Shown: piece after piece, positions 42,017-50,322 of the stretch
How positions within the stretch are numbered: the stretch's first letter is position 1
Layout: every line of letters begins with the position of its first letter
Assembly: GCA_963791325.1 (NCBI GenBank)
Contig: CAWBRU010000004.1
Span: 124,001-188,000 of the forward strand
DNA: 64,000 nucleotides
From: JBEVJK01 sp963791325
GTDB taxonomy: Bacteria; Pseudomonadota; Alphaproteobacteria; Rhizobiales; Rhizobiaceae
Reading direction: 5' to 3'
Translations under genes and position numbers: made by a program
The notes under the pieces: generated by a model
What the model was told of the DNA's origin: nothing
Databases searched by the model: none
The model's input: only the letters and a program-made list of their open reading frames with translations

Positions 42017-43318
42017 CTAGAGCCAGCCGCCCGAAAACCCGGCGCGCCGCAGACCATTGCGGACATAGGCTTGGCCCTGCATCAGCTTCCACAGCTGACC
42101 GGATTGGTGGTTCTCGATCATCAGGCAGATCGGGCCCTGATTGATGCCGATATGTTCGGCCGAGACCCATCCCAGCGGCGTCGATCGGCTGACGTCCAGG
42201 CTGGGATTGAAGCTCGCGGCGAAGCCATAGCGGCTGTGGGCGCCGAGCTCCAGCTCGTGGAAGTGCCTGACCGCCGGCATGACGATGTCCGGCGTGAACG
42301 GCAGCGACGTCAGGGCTGCCCATGGCGACAGCGTGCCGTCGTCGGGTCCGAACGGCGCGCCGCGCGCGAGATAGCCGTAGAAGCGGCGAGGGGTGCCGTT
42401 CACGGTGGTGACCAGCGGGCCGGGGCCGTCGCTGGCGGTCACGCCCCAGCAGCAGTCGCGGTAGCCGGGATAGCCGCGCGGATTGCGCACCGCATATTCC
42501 TGCTGGACATAGGTCGCATGGCAGCTGTTCTCGAAATAATCGCTGCCGCGTTCGCGCATATAGGCATCGCGGATGCCACGGAAATCGATCCAAAGGTGCG
42601 AAAGCTGGTGGATGAACAGCGGGCCGGCATAGACGAATTCGCGCCCGTAAATGCGTCTCCAGCGGTAGCTCTTCAGCCAGGCCGCGTAGCTCTCCGGCGG
42701 AATCGGGTGGCTGGGCGAGCCAAGCGCCAGAATGTAGAGGATCAGCGCCTCGTCATAGCCCTCCCACCGATATGGAAGAAAGCCCCGCTCCGGGCGCCAG
42801 CCATGGCTGATCGTCGGCCCCCCATTGAGTGCCCAGGCCCAATCGACGCGCCGGTAGAGCGCGTCCGCCAGCGTCCGGATTTCATGCTCCTGCGCATCAT
42901 CGCGGTCGAAGTAGGCGCCGGCGGCGAGCACGCCGGCGAACAGCAGCGCCGTGTCCACGGTCGACAGCTCGCAGCGCCAGATACGGCGGCCGCTGTCCAT
43001 GTCGACGAAGTGATAGAAGAAGCCTTTGTAGCCGGCCGCATCCGGCTCCGGTCCTTGCGGACTGTTCCACAGGAACCTCAGCGTGGTCAGCGTCCTGCCG
43101 CGGGCCTCTGCCCTCGAGATGAAGCCGCGTTCGGTCCCGACCGGATAGGCCGACAGCGCCAGGCCGACGGCGGCGATACTTGCCGGCGAGCCCTCCCGGG
43201 TCCGATCCGCGATCAGCCCGTTGCGTGGATTGGTTTCATGCACGAAGTAGTCGAACGAGAGCCGCTGCAGTTCAGCAAGCATCTCCCCGTCCGACAGCGT
43301 TGGGGCTTGTGCATCCAT
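42017..43318 (-). CDS. Glycoamylase-like protein (PF10091 / GH144-type)
   Basis: A 433-residue (alpha/alpha)6-barrel protein of the family that includes the GH144 endo-beta-1,2-glucanases and the cyclic-glucan-associated glycoamylase-like domains. Seen: FDYFVHETNPRNGLIADRT at the N-terminus, GFFYHFVDMDSGRRIWRCELSTVDTALL, GWRPERGFLPYRWEGYDEALILY, FIHQLSHLWIDFRG and GITASDGPG-like CCWGVTASDGPGP, all characteristic. No signal peptide is visible, so the product may be cytoplasmic. Rhizobia make cyclic beta-1,2-glucans, so such a glucan is a plausible substrate, but this is an inference from family and host type. Confidence 0.88.
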   Translation of the reverse strand: MDAQAPTLSDGEMLAELQRLSFDYFVHETNPRNGLIADRTREGSPASIAAVGLALSAYPVGTERGFISRAEARGRTLTTLRFLWNSPQGPEPDAAGYKGFFYHFVDMDSGRRIWRCELSTVDTALLFAGVLAAGAYFDRDDAQEHEIRTLADALYRRVDWAWALNGGPTISHGWRPERGFLPYRWEGYDEALILYILALGSPSHPIPPESYAAWLKSYRWRRIYGREFVYAGPLFIHQLSHLWIDFRGIRDAYMRERGSDYFENSCHATYVQQEYAVRNPRGYPGYRDCCWGVTASDGPGPLVTTVNGTPRRFYGYLARGAPFGPDDGTLSPWAALTSLPFTPDIVMPAVRHFHELELGAHSRYGFAASFNPSLDVSRSTPLGWVSAEHIGINQGPICLMIENHQSGQLWKLMQGQAYVRNGLRRAGFSGGWL

Positions 43319-43465
43319 GCGTCGACCCTGTGCTGACGATCCCGAGACTCAAATAGCAGCGGGCCGTGAATGCTGTTGTGTGTGCCTCGTTCAATCCTGC
43401 GTGAAGGGACCGGCTCGGCCGGCGGCCCACGCATCCCGACAGCACCGCGGCGGGTTGCGACCGTG

Positions 43466-44371
43466 CTATTGCAGCTGCGGCTTGCGCAGGAAGCTGGCGC
43501 GGTCTGCCGACTTCACCCTGAGCCAGGTCTCGCGGCCGTCGCGCACAACCCGCAGCGGAATCTCCGCTCCCGCCGGACCGCTCGTCCACACCTTGCGGTA
43601 AAAATCGGCCAGGCCGTCGACCTCACTGTCGCGGATATCGGAGATGATGTCGCCGCGCCGCAGGCCGGCCTGCTCGGCCGGACCGCCTTCGGCGACGCTC
43701 ATGACCACGACCTCGCCATTGCTCTCGGCCGAAAATGCGCCGAGCCAGGGGCGTGGCGCCTTGGCGACGCGGCCTCTGGTCAGCAGATCGTTGAGGATCG
43801 GCCGCAGCAGATTGATCGGCACGATCATGTTGATATCGGCGATCTCGCCGTTGCGGCTCATCTGCAGGCGCAGCGAGCCGACGCCGAGCAGCCGGCCGTC
43901 GGCGCCGATCAGCCCGGCGCCGCCCCATGACGGGTGCGCCGGGGCGGTGAACATGGCTTCCTCCAGCAGATACTCCCAGTAGCCGGCAAACTCCTGCTTG
44001 GCCACGAGCGCTGCGTCCACGGCACGGCCAAGCCCGTCGGCCAGCACCACCGGATCATTGATCCGCGCCTTGGCCGAATCGCCGAGCGGTACCGCGGGCA
44101 GCTTGAGATCGCCGAGCGCCTGGACCAGGCCGAAGCCGGTTTCCTGGTCATAGGCGAGCGCATGCGCGGCAACGGAATGTCCGCTCTGGGTGGTCAGCCA
44201 GATCTCATCGGCCTCGGTGATCAGATAGCCGATGGTCAGCACGACGCCCGGCTCGCGGATCACCACCCCGCTCCCTTCGCGGCGCGTGCCGAGGCTGGAA
44301 GCGGTAAAGGAGTCTTCGGGGATGGAAGCGCGCAATGCCACCACGGAGCGCACACTGGTCTGGATTGTCAT
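43466..44371 (-). CDS. Trypsin-like/PDZ (S1C-type) protein lacking the catalytic triad
   Basis: A 301-residue HtrA-like protein: chymotrypsin-fold region 30-190 followed by a PDZ domain at about 208-290 (SVAEGGPAEQAGLRRGDIISDI). In active relatives the first half has a TNxHV motif and the second half GNSGGP. Here the corresponding segments read GVVLTIGYLITEAD (about 42-55) and SWGGAGLIG (about 148-156), so both catalytic His and Ser are replaced. It has no signal peptide. It is therefore probably a binding or chaperone-like pseudoprotease. ATG 44371 has GAGAG 8 bases upstream; ATG 44380 is an alternative. An EcfG-like promoter lies about 47 bases upstream of the start. Confidence 0.82.
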   Translation of the reverse strand: MTIQTSVRSVVALRASIPEDSFTASSLGTRREGSGVVIREPGVVLTIGYLITEADEIWLTTQSGHSVAAHALAYDQETGFGLVQALGDLKLPAVPLGDSAKARINDPVVLADGLGRAVDAALVAKQEFAGYWEYLLEEAMFTAPAHPSWGGAGLIGADGRLLGVGSLRLQMSRNGEIADINMIVPINLLRPILNDLLTRGRVAKAPRPWLGAFSAESNGEVVVMSVAEGGPAEQAGLRRGDIISDIRDSEVDGLADFYRKVWTSGPAGAEIPLRVVRDGRETWLRVKSADRASFLRKPQLQ

Positions 44372-44417
44372 AGACGTCATCTCTCGAGGGCGCCCACTGC
44401 GCAGGGCCTGGGCGAAC

Positions 44418-44443
44418 AACCGGGACGATGGCCGCAGTGTTCC
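44418..44443 (-). promoter_or_regulatory. EcfG-like promoter of the pseudoprotease gene
   Basis: Minus strand: GGAAC (44443-44439), 17 bases, GGTT (44421-44418). It matches the -35 of the general stress sigma factor exactly and its -10 at three of four positions, at permitted spacing. Confidence 0.5.
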
Positions 44444-44561
44444 CTTCGCACGGGCACTCCTGCCGAACCGTAGCGGACGGGCGCCGGCAAGTCGACCCCG
44501 CCGGCGGCCAAGGCGACCGCGGCCCCGCCTTGAATGCCGGGAGCCGGCTCGGCCGTCGGCT

Positions 44562-44876
44562 TCAGGAGTGGGCGTGCGCGGCGTTGCGCTTGCGTGTTGC
44601 CGCCGCCTTCTTCGCGGACGCCGACCGCTCTGCCGCAGTGCGCGAGGACGCGGCCTTGCCGCCGAGCTTGCCGCCCTTGTGCGCGGCGGGATGACCGGTC
44701 GATTTGCCGCGACCCGATCCGGATTTCTTACCGCCCCCGTCGTCCTTGTTGACGGTCGCCCAGGCGCGGCGCTCGGCCTCCTTCTCGGAGACGCCGCGCT
44801 TCTCGTAGCCCTCGGCGATATGGTCGGCCTTCCGCTCCTGCTTGTCGGTGTATTTGGATTTGTCGCCGCGCGGCAT
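44562..44876 (-). CDS. Lysine-rich ChaB/'plasmid stabilization'-like protein
   Basis: A 104-residue highly basic protein. The N-terminal half, GDKSKYTDKQERKADHIAEG then RGVSEKEAERRAWATVNK, resembles the small proteins usually annotated as plasmid-stabilization or ChaB-like. The C-terminal half is a low-complexity Lys/Ala/Ser/Gly tail similar to histone H1-like tails, suggesting nucleic-acid binding. ATG 44876 has an AGGAGG-type site upstream. An EcfG-like promoter is 40 bases upstream of the start. The true function is unknown and there is no sign of a plasmid here. Confidence 0.82.
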   Translation of the reverse strand: MPRGDKSKYTDKQERKADHIAEGYEKRGVSEKEAERRAWATVNKDDGGGKKSGSGRGKSTGHPAAHKGGKLGGKAASSRTAAERSASAKKAAATRKRNAAHAHS

Positions 44877-44915
44877 CGGGGATCCTCCTGGGGCAGCAAT
44901 TGACGGAAATCATGC

Positions 44916-44940
44916 AACCCCCGACGATCTCGAAAGTTCC
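44916..44940 (-). promoter_or_regulatory. EcfG-like promoter of the lysine-rich protein gene
   Basis: Minus strand: GGAAC (44940-44936), 16 bases, GGTT (44919-44916), the same pair and spacing as the promoter of the yidB-like gene. It lies in the 109-base divergent gap with the DUF3175 gene. Confidence 0.5.
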
Positions 44941-44985
44941 TGAATCGGGCCCATAGGGCCCGGCAAAAGCAAGAGGAAAAGGGTC

Positions 44986-45279
44986 ATGGCCAACGCCGCC
45001 AAGCACAAATGGTCAGCCGAAGTCACGGAGCACAGCGATGCGCTGTCGCTTGAGGAGCACATCTTCGAGTCCGACGATCCGAAGCGGATCGCGCGCTCGC
45101 TGAAACACTCGGCCGACACCAGCGACCATCGCAAGGCCGAGCCGTTCCGCTCGGCGATGTCGATGCTCACCTTCTATATCAACCGAGCGGGAAAGAACCT
45201 GCCGGCAAAGCAGAAAATGGTGCTGGAACAGGCCAAGGACGAACTGCGCGCGCTCTATGGCCGCGACGACGAAGACTAG
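44986..45279 (+). CDS. DUF3175-family protein
   Basis: A 97-residue protein, MANAAKHKWSAEVTEHSDALSLEEHIF, then SDDPKRIARSLKHSADTS and SAMSMLTFYINRAGKNL, the typical DUF3175 sequence. The function of the family is unknown; it is common in rhizobia near other small stress proteins. A GAGGAAAAGGG site precedes ATG 44986. Its stop overlaps the convergent metC stop by 4 bases. Confidence 0.88.
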   Translation: MANAAKHKWSAEVTEHSDALSLEEHIFESDDPKRIARSLKHSADTSDHRKAEPFRSAMSMLTFYINRAGKNLPAKQKMVLEQAKDELRALYGRDDED

Positions 45280-46457
45280 CCGCCCGCCGCCGCCGCGCTC
45301 GCGGCTTTGAGGCCGCGGGCGAGGTCGGCCTTGAGGTCGTCGACGTCCTCGAGCCCGACCTGCAGGCGGATGACGGTGCCATCGCGGGGCGCCTTGAGGA
45401 TCGTGCGGTCGGCGAGGTTGGCCGGCACCGCCAGGCTCTCGAAACCGCCCCACGAATAGCCCAGCCCGAACAAGGTCAGCGCATTGAGGAAGGCGTGCGC
45501 TCCGGCCGGCTGGCCCGCCAGCACAAAGGAAAAAACCCCGGTTGCGCCAATGAAATCCCGCTTCCACAAGGCATGGTCGGGATGGCTGTCCAGCGCCGGG
45601 TGGAGGACGCGGGCAACTTCCGGCCGGCCTTCGAGCCAACGCGCCAAAGCCAAGGCGGTGGACTGGTGCCGCGCGAGGCGGACCCCCAGGGTGCGCAGGC
45701 CCCGCAGCACCTGGTAGGCGTCGTCGGGGCCGGGACAGGCGCCGACAAGCAGGTAAGCGTCGCGCAGCCGCTCCCAATGAGCGGCATTGGCCGACGCCGT
45801 GCCGAACAGCACATCCGAATGGCCGGCCTGGTATTTGGTCGCCGCGCTGATGACGACGTCGACGCCGTGGTCGAGCGCGCGGAAGCAGAGCGGAGTGGCC
45901 CAGGTGTTGTCCAGCATCAGAACGATGCCGCTGGCGTGCGCGGCGGCGGCCAGCGCCGGAACATCCTGGATCTCGAAGGTGAGCGAGCCGGGGCTTTCGG
46001 CGAAGACGACGCGGGTGTTGGGCTTGAACCGGCCGGCGATCTCGGCGCCGATCCCGGGATGATAGTACTCGACCTCGATGCCCAGCCGCCGCAGCATCGT
46101 GTCGGCGAAGCGCCGGGTCGGACCGTAGACGGTGTCGACCACCAGGAGGTGATCTCCGGCCGCCAAGAAGCCGAGCAGCGGGACGGTGACGGCAGCAAGC
46201 CCCGAAGGCGCAAGGATCGTTCCGGCAGCCCCTTCGAGCGCCGTCACGGCGCTGGCCAGCGCCTCGGTGGTGGGTGTGGCCACGGTGCCGTAGGTATAGC
46301 GCTGCCGCCGCGACACCATCGTTGCGGCGTCCGGGTAGAGGACGGTCGAGGCGTGCACCACCGGCGGGTTGATGAAGCCGAAATAGTCGTAGGGATCGTG
46401 GCCGAGATGGGCGAGCCTGGTGTTGATGCCGCGGTCGGCGTCGTCGCTTTCAGCCAT
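45276..46457 (-). CDS. metC: Cystathionine beta-lyase
   Basis: PLP-dependent enzyme of 393 residues that cleaves cystathionine to homocysteine, ammonia and pyruvate in methionine synthesis. The Cys/Met-metabolism fold type I is clear: YTYGTVATPTTEALASA, SGLAAVTVPLLG, VDTVYGPTRRFAD, LDNTWATPL and the PLP-lysine motif ISAATKYQAGHSD. FGLGYSWGGFESLA near the C-terminus is typical of MetC. ATG 46457 is preferred; ten residues upstream in the frame look non-family. It is divergent from aapJ, the arrangement I know from Rhizobium and Mesorhizobium. Confidence 0.92.
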   Translation of the reverse strand: MAESDDADRGINTRLAHLGHDPYDYFGFINPPVVHASTVLYPDAATMVSRRQRYTYGTVATPTTEALASAVTALEGAAGTILAPSGLAAVTVPLLGFLAAGDHLLVVDTVYGPTRRFADTMLRRLGIEVEYYHPGIGAEIAGRFKPNTRVVFAESPGSLTFEIQDVPALAAAAHASGIVLMLDNTWATPLCFRALDHGVDVVISAATKYQAGHSDVLFGTASANAAHWERLRDAYLLVGACPGPDDAYQVLRGLRTLGVRLARHQSTALALARWLEGRPEVARVLHPALDSHPDHALWKRDFIGATGVFSFVLAGQPAGAHAFLNALTLFGLGYSWGGFESLAVPANLADRTILKAPRDGTVIRLQVGLEDVDDLKADLARGLKAASAAAAGG

Positions 46458-46829
46458 GAAGTCCTCGCATGCGGGTCGAAACCTCACCCATAGGGTGACC
46501 GCCCTGCCGATTCAATCGCATCGGCGGGCGCAGATTGGCGCAGGCGGGCAGCAGCAGGCGCGGCGCACCCCTCCGCTTCGGCGAAGGTTCGGAATATACG
46601 CGGTTTTTCAGCCGGTGATGAAATCCCGAGCAGCCTTGCCGAGCGCCTGCCGATTGGTCATTTCCCTTGACCGCAAACCAATAATCGCCTTCGATGGGGG
46701 CGCGAAGGGAAGCCGGAACGGAAGGCGCGCGGATCGCGCAAGGCCGGGGGCGGGCCGGAAACCGGACGACGACTTCCGCGCGACGATGAGCAGGGACGCT
46801 TCGAAATAACCAGAAAAGGGTTTGTGGGT
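46458..46829. promoter_or_regulatory. metC-aapJ divergent promoter region
   Basis: A 372-base gap without a gene that must hold the promoters of metC and the aap operon. A possible aap promoter is TTGACC (46667-46672), 17 bases, TTCGAT (46690-46695), but the -10 is weak. No clear operator palindrome was found. Confidence 0.35.
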
Positions 46830-47858
46830 ATGAAATACGTTCTGACTGGAGTTCTGAGCGTGGCGGCGCTTGCCTGGACGGCGTCTGCCTCTTCCGCGGA
46901 CACGCTTTCGGACGTCAAGGCGAAGGGCTTCCTCCAGTGTGGCGTCAACACCGGGCTGGCCGGCTTCTCTGCCCCGAACGACAAGGGCGATTGGACCGGG
47001 CTCGACGTCGATTATTGCCGGGCGCTGGCTGCCGCGATCTTCGGCGACGGCAGCAAGGTCAAGTTCACCGGTCTGAGCGCCAAGGATCGCTTCACCGCCT
47101 TGCAGTCCGGTGAGATCGACATCCTGTCGCGCAACACCACTTGGACGGTGAACCGCGACACCGCCCTCGGGCTGAATTTCGCCGGCGTCACCTACTATGA
47201 CGGCCAGGGATTCATGATCAATTCCAAGAAGCTGCCCGGGGTCAATTCGGCGCTGCAGCTGTCCGGCGCGGCGATCTGCGTGCAATCCGGCACCACCACC
47301 GAGCTCAACCTGGCCGATTACTTCAAGGCCAACAAGATGGAATACAACCCCGTCGTTTTCGACAAGTTCGAAGAGGCCAACGCCGCCTATGATGCCGGCC
47401 GCTGCGACGCTTACACCACCGACCAGTCCGGCCTCTATGCCGTGCGCCTGCAGATGAGCTCGCCCGAAGATCACGTCGTCCTGCCCGAGATCATCTCCAA
47501 GGAGCCGCTCGGCCCGGCCGTCCGGCAGGGCGACGACAAGTGGTTCGACATCGCCAAATGGACCTATTTCGCGCTGCTCAACGCGGAGGAGGCAGGCATC
47601 ACCCAGGCCAATGTCGAGGAGATGAAGAACTCGCCCAACCCGGATATCAAGCGCATCCTGGGGGTCGAGGCGGAGACCAAGATCGGCACCGATCTCGGCC
47701 TCGACAATGCCTGGGTCGTCAACATCGTCAAGGCGGTCGGCAATTACGGTGAAATCTTCGACCGCAATGTCGGCAACGGCAGCCCGTTGAAGATCGCCCG
47801 CGGCATCAACGCCCTGTGGACCAAGGGCGGCCTCCAATACGGCATGCCGATCCGCTGA
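46830..47858 (+). CDS. aapJ: General L-amino-acid ABC transporter periplasmic binding protein
   Basis: Periplasmic receptor (342 residues) of the broad-specificity rhizobial amino-acid permease. It has a signal peptide (cleavage after ASSA, residue 24), then the conserved DTLSDVKAKGFLQCGVNTGLAGFSAP, the family FTALQSGEIDILSRNTTWT and VWALNTxxD-like WTVNRDTALGLNF, and TDQSGLYAVRLQM. ATG 46830 is preferred; a GTG six bases upstream is possible and closer to the AAAGGG site. It is the first gene of aapJQMP, 71 bases before aapQ. In R. leguminosarum this system imports many amino acids and feeds bacteroids. Confidence 0.95.
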   Translation: MKYVLTGVLSVAALAWTASASSADTLSDVKAKGFLQCGVNTGLAGFSAPNDKGDWTGLDVDYCRALAAAIFGDGSKVKFTGLSAKDRFTALQSGEIDILSRNTTWTVNRDTALGLNFAGVTYYDGQGFMINSKKLPGVNSALQLSGAAICVQSGTTTELNLADYFKANKMEYNPVVFDKFEEANAAYDAGRCDAYTTDQSGLYAVRLQMSSPEDHVVLPEIISKEPLGPAVRQGDDKWFDIAKWTYFALLNAEEAGITQANVEEMKNSPNPDIKRILGVEAETKIGTDLGLDNAWVVNIVKAVGNYGEIFDRNVGNGSPLKIARGINALWTKGGLQYGMPIR

Positions 47859-47929
47859 CCGATCGGCCGGCCGGCGCGCCTGGCGTGCGCCGGCCTTCGC
47901 ATCCAGGGGGAGGGGAGAAGGGGATCCCG

Positions 47930-49120
47930 ATGGCGTCACAGGATGCCTTGCCCGCCGCCGAGCCGGCAAAGGTATCGGTGTTCTATGATCCGCGTATCCG
48001 CAGCCTGGTGTTCCAGGCCGCGCTGCTGATCGTGCTGGCGCTGGGCGTGTGGTGGATCGTCCAGAACACCCTCGAGAATCTGCAGCGCTCGCATATTTCC
48101 ACGGGGTTCGGCTTCCTCAAGGGCCGTGCCGGCTTCGACATTTCCGACCGGCTGATCGAATACTCCTCGGACTCCTCCTATGGCCGCGCCCTGGTCGTCG
48201 GCTTCCTCAACACGCTGCTGGTGGCGGCCGCCGGCATCGTGTTCGCCACGATCGTCGGGTTCCTGGTCGGCATCGGCAGGCTGTCGCAAAATTGGCTGGT
48301 GCGCAAGATCGCCACCGTCTACGTGGAAGTGTTCCGCAACATCCCGCCGCTGCTGGTCATTCTGTTCTGGTATCAGGGCGTTTTGGCGCTGCTGCCGGCA
48401 GTGCGCGACAGCTACCATTTGCCGTTTGGCTCATTCTTGAACAGCCGCGGCTTCTATTTGCCCAGCCTGGTTTGGGGCGACGGCTCCTGGCTGGTGCTGG
48501 CCGGCCTGGCGGTCGGCATCGCCTTCAGCATCTTCGTCGCCCACCGCGCGCGGGTGCGGCAGATGGCGACCGGCCAGCAGTTCCCGGTGGTCTGGACAGG
48601 TCTGGCGCTGATCATCGGCTTCCCGCTGCTCGGGTTGGCGCTCGCCGGCTTTCCGGTGAGCATCGAGTTGCCCAAGCTCGGCACCTTCAATCTGACCGGC
48701 GGGACCAATGTAAAGCCGGAATTCCTGTCGTTGCTGCTCGCGCTGTCGTTCTATACGGCTGCCTTCATCGCCGAGATCGTCCGCGGCGGCATCGTCGGCG
48801 TCAGCAAGGGACAGACGGAAGCCGCCGCCGCGCTGGGCCTCAGCACCGGCCAGGGGCTGAGGCTCGTCGTCATTCCGCAGGCGATGCGCATCATCATCCC
48901 GCCACTCACCAGCCAGTACCTCAACCTGACGAAGAACTCCTCGCTGGCGGTGGCGATCGGCTATCCCGATCTCTACGCCATCGGCGGCACCACCCTCAAC
49001 CAGACCGGACAAGCGATCGAGATCGTCGCCATCTTCATGGTCGTCTATCTCGGCATCAGCCTGACGACGTCGCTGTTCATGAATTGGTTCAACGCCAAAA
49101 TGGCCCTCAAGGAGCGCTGA
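47930..49120 (+). CDS. aapQ: General L-amino-acid ABC transporter permease AapQ
   Basis: Inner-membrane permease of 396 residues, long for a HisQM-type protein as is usual for Aap. About eight hydrophobic segments are seen. The EAA-type loop TEAAAALGLSTGQGLRLVVIP is near residue 300 and the family-typical SSYGRALVVGFLNTLLVA near residue 82. ATG 47930 follows AGGGGAGAAGGGG. The start of the next permease is only 3 bases after its stop, so translation is coupled. Confidence 0.95.
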   Translation: MASQDALPAAEPAKVSVFYDPRIRSLVFQAALLIVLALGVWWIVQNTLENLQRSHISTGFGFLKGRAGFDISDRLIEYSSDSSYGRALVVGFLNTLLVAAAGIVFATIVGFLVGIGRLSQNWLVRKIATVYVEVFRNIPPLLVILFWYQGVLALLPAVRDSYHLPFGSFLNSRGFYLPSLVWGDGSWLVLAGLAVGIAFSIFVAHRARVRQMATGQQFPVVWTGLALIIGFPLLGLALAGFPVSIELPKLGTFNLTGGTNVKPEFLSLLLALSFYTAAFIAEIVRGGIVGVSKGQTEAAAALGLSTGQGLRLVVIPQAMRIIIPPLTSQYLNLTKNSSLAVAIGYPDLYAIGGTTLNQTGQAIEIVAIFMVVYLGISLTTSLFMNWFNAKMALKER

Positions 49121-49123
49121 GCC

Positions 49124-50284
49124 TTGGACGAACACGATCTCTCCTGGGTCCGTACGGAAATGGCGCTGGCGCAGGAGGCGCCGCGGTCGCAGGTCGGCGC
49201 CACCGCGTGGGTGCGCAAGAACCTGTTTGCGACGCCGGCGGACTCTACCCTGACCGTGCTTGCCGCTTTGGCGCTTGCCTGGGGCGTGCCGCGGCTGCTC
49301 AACTGGGCGTTCTTCCAAGCGGTGTGGGTCGGCGCCGACCGCACCGCCTGTCTCACCGTCGACCAAGGCGGTAACCTGCCGTCGGGCTGGTCGGGCGCCT
49401 GCTGGCCGTTCGTCACCCACAATTTCGGCCAGTTCATGTTCGGGCGCTATCCCGTCGACGAGCGCTGGCGGGTCGTTCTGACCGGGATAATCTTCATCTG
49501 CCTTCTGGCGCCGCTGCTGGTGCCGCGCGCGCCCTTCAAGACGCTCAACGCCGTGCTGTTCTTCGGGGTGTTCCCGTTTGTCGCCTTCTTCCTCCTGCTG
49601 GGCGGCTATTTCGGCCTGCCCTATGTCGAGACTTCGCTGTGGGGCGGCCTCCTGGTGACGCTGGTCATCTCCTATGTCGGCATCGTGGTGTCGCTGCCGC
49701 TCGGCATCCTCCTGGCGCTCGGCCGCCGCTCCAGGATGCCGGCCGTCAAGCTGATCTCGGTGATCTTCATCGAGGCCATCCGCGGTGTGCCGCTGGTGAC
49801 GGTGTTGTTCATGGCGAGCTTCATGCTGCCTTTGTTCGTGCCGCCCGGGATGACCTTCGACAAGCTGTTGCGGGCCCTGATCGGCGTGGCGCTGTTTTCG
49901 TCCGCCTACATGGCGGAAACAGTCCGCGGCGGGCTGCAGGCCATCCCCAAGGGCCAGTATGAGGGGGCCGATTCGCTCGGGCTGCGCTATTGGCAGAAGA
50001 TGGGCTTCGTCATCATGCCGCAGGCGCTGAAGCTGGTCATTCCCGGCATCGTCAACAACTTCATCGGGCTGTTCAAGGACACCACCCTGGTACTGATCAT
50101 TTCGATGTTCGACCTGCTCGGCGTGGTCAAGCAGAACATTTCGGGCAATCCCACCTGGGCGACGCCGCAAACGGCCAAGACCGGCTACGTGTTCGCCGGC
50201 TTTATCTTCTGGGCCTTCTGCTTCGGCATGTCGCGCTATTCGATGTTCATGGAGCGCAGGCTCGACACCGGCCACAGGCGCTGA
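49124..50284 (+). CDS. aapM: General L-amino-acid ABC transporter permease AapM
   Basis: Second permease (386 residues) of the Aap system, which pairs with AapQ in the membrane. N-terminal WVRTEMALAQEAP and WVRKNLFATPADS are AapM-like. The ATPase-contact loop reads YEGADSLGLRYWQKMGFVIMP near residue 278. The TTG at 49124 is chosen because AAGGAG is 9 bases upstream and the N-terminal motif would be lost from a later start. It ends 38 bases before aapP. Confidence 0.94.
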   Translation: MDEHDLSWVRTEMALAQEAPRSQVGATAWVRKNLFATPADSTLTVLAALALAWGVPRLLNWAFFQAVWVGADRTACLTVDQGGNLPSGWSGACWPFVTHNFGQFMFGRYPVDERWRVVLTGIIFICLLAPLLVPRAPFKTLNAVLFFGVFPFVAFFLLLGGYFGLPYVETSLWGGLLVTLVISYVGIVVSLPLGILLALGRRSRMPAVKLISVIFIEAIRGVPLVTVLFMASFMLPLFVPPGMTFDKLLRALIGVALFSSAYMAETVRGGLQAIPKGQYEGADSLGLRYWQKMGFVIMPQALKLVIPGIVNNFIGLFKDTTLVLIISMFDLLGVVKQNISGNPTWATPQTAKTGYVFAGFIFWAFCFGMSRYSMFMERRLDTGHRR

Positions 50285-50322
50285 CCGGGTCTGCATCCCA
50301 AAAGGCCAAAGAGGAACGGTCG

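Noticed and set aside
44562..44876. Reading the 'plasmid stabilization'-like gene as evidence of a plasmid or integrated element
   Set aside because: The label is a family habit. The surroundings are chromosomal, with no replication, partition, integrase or attachment sequence.
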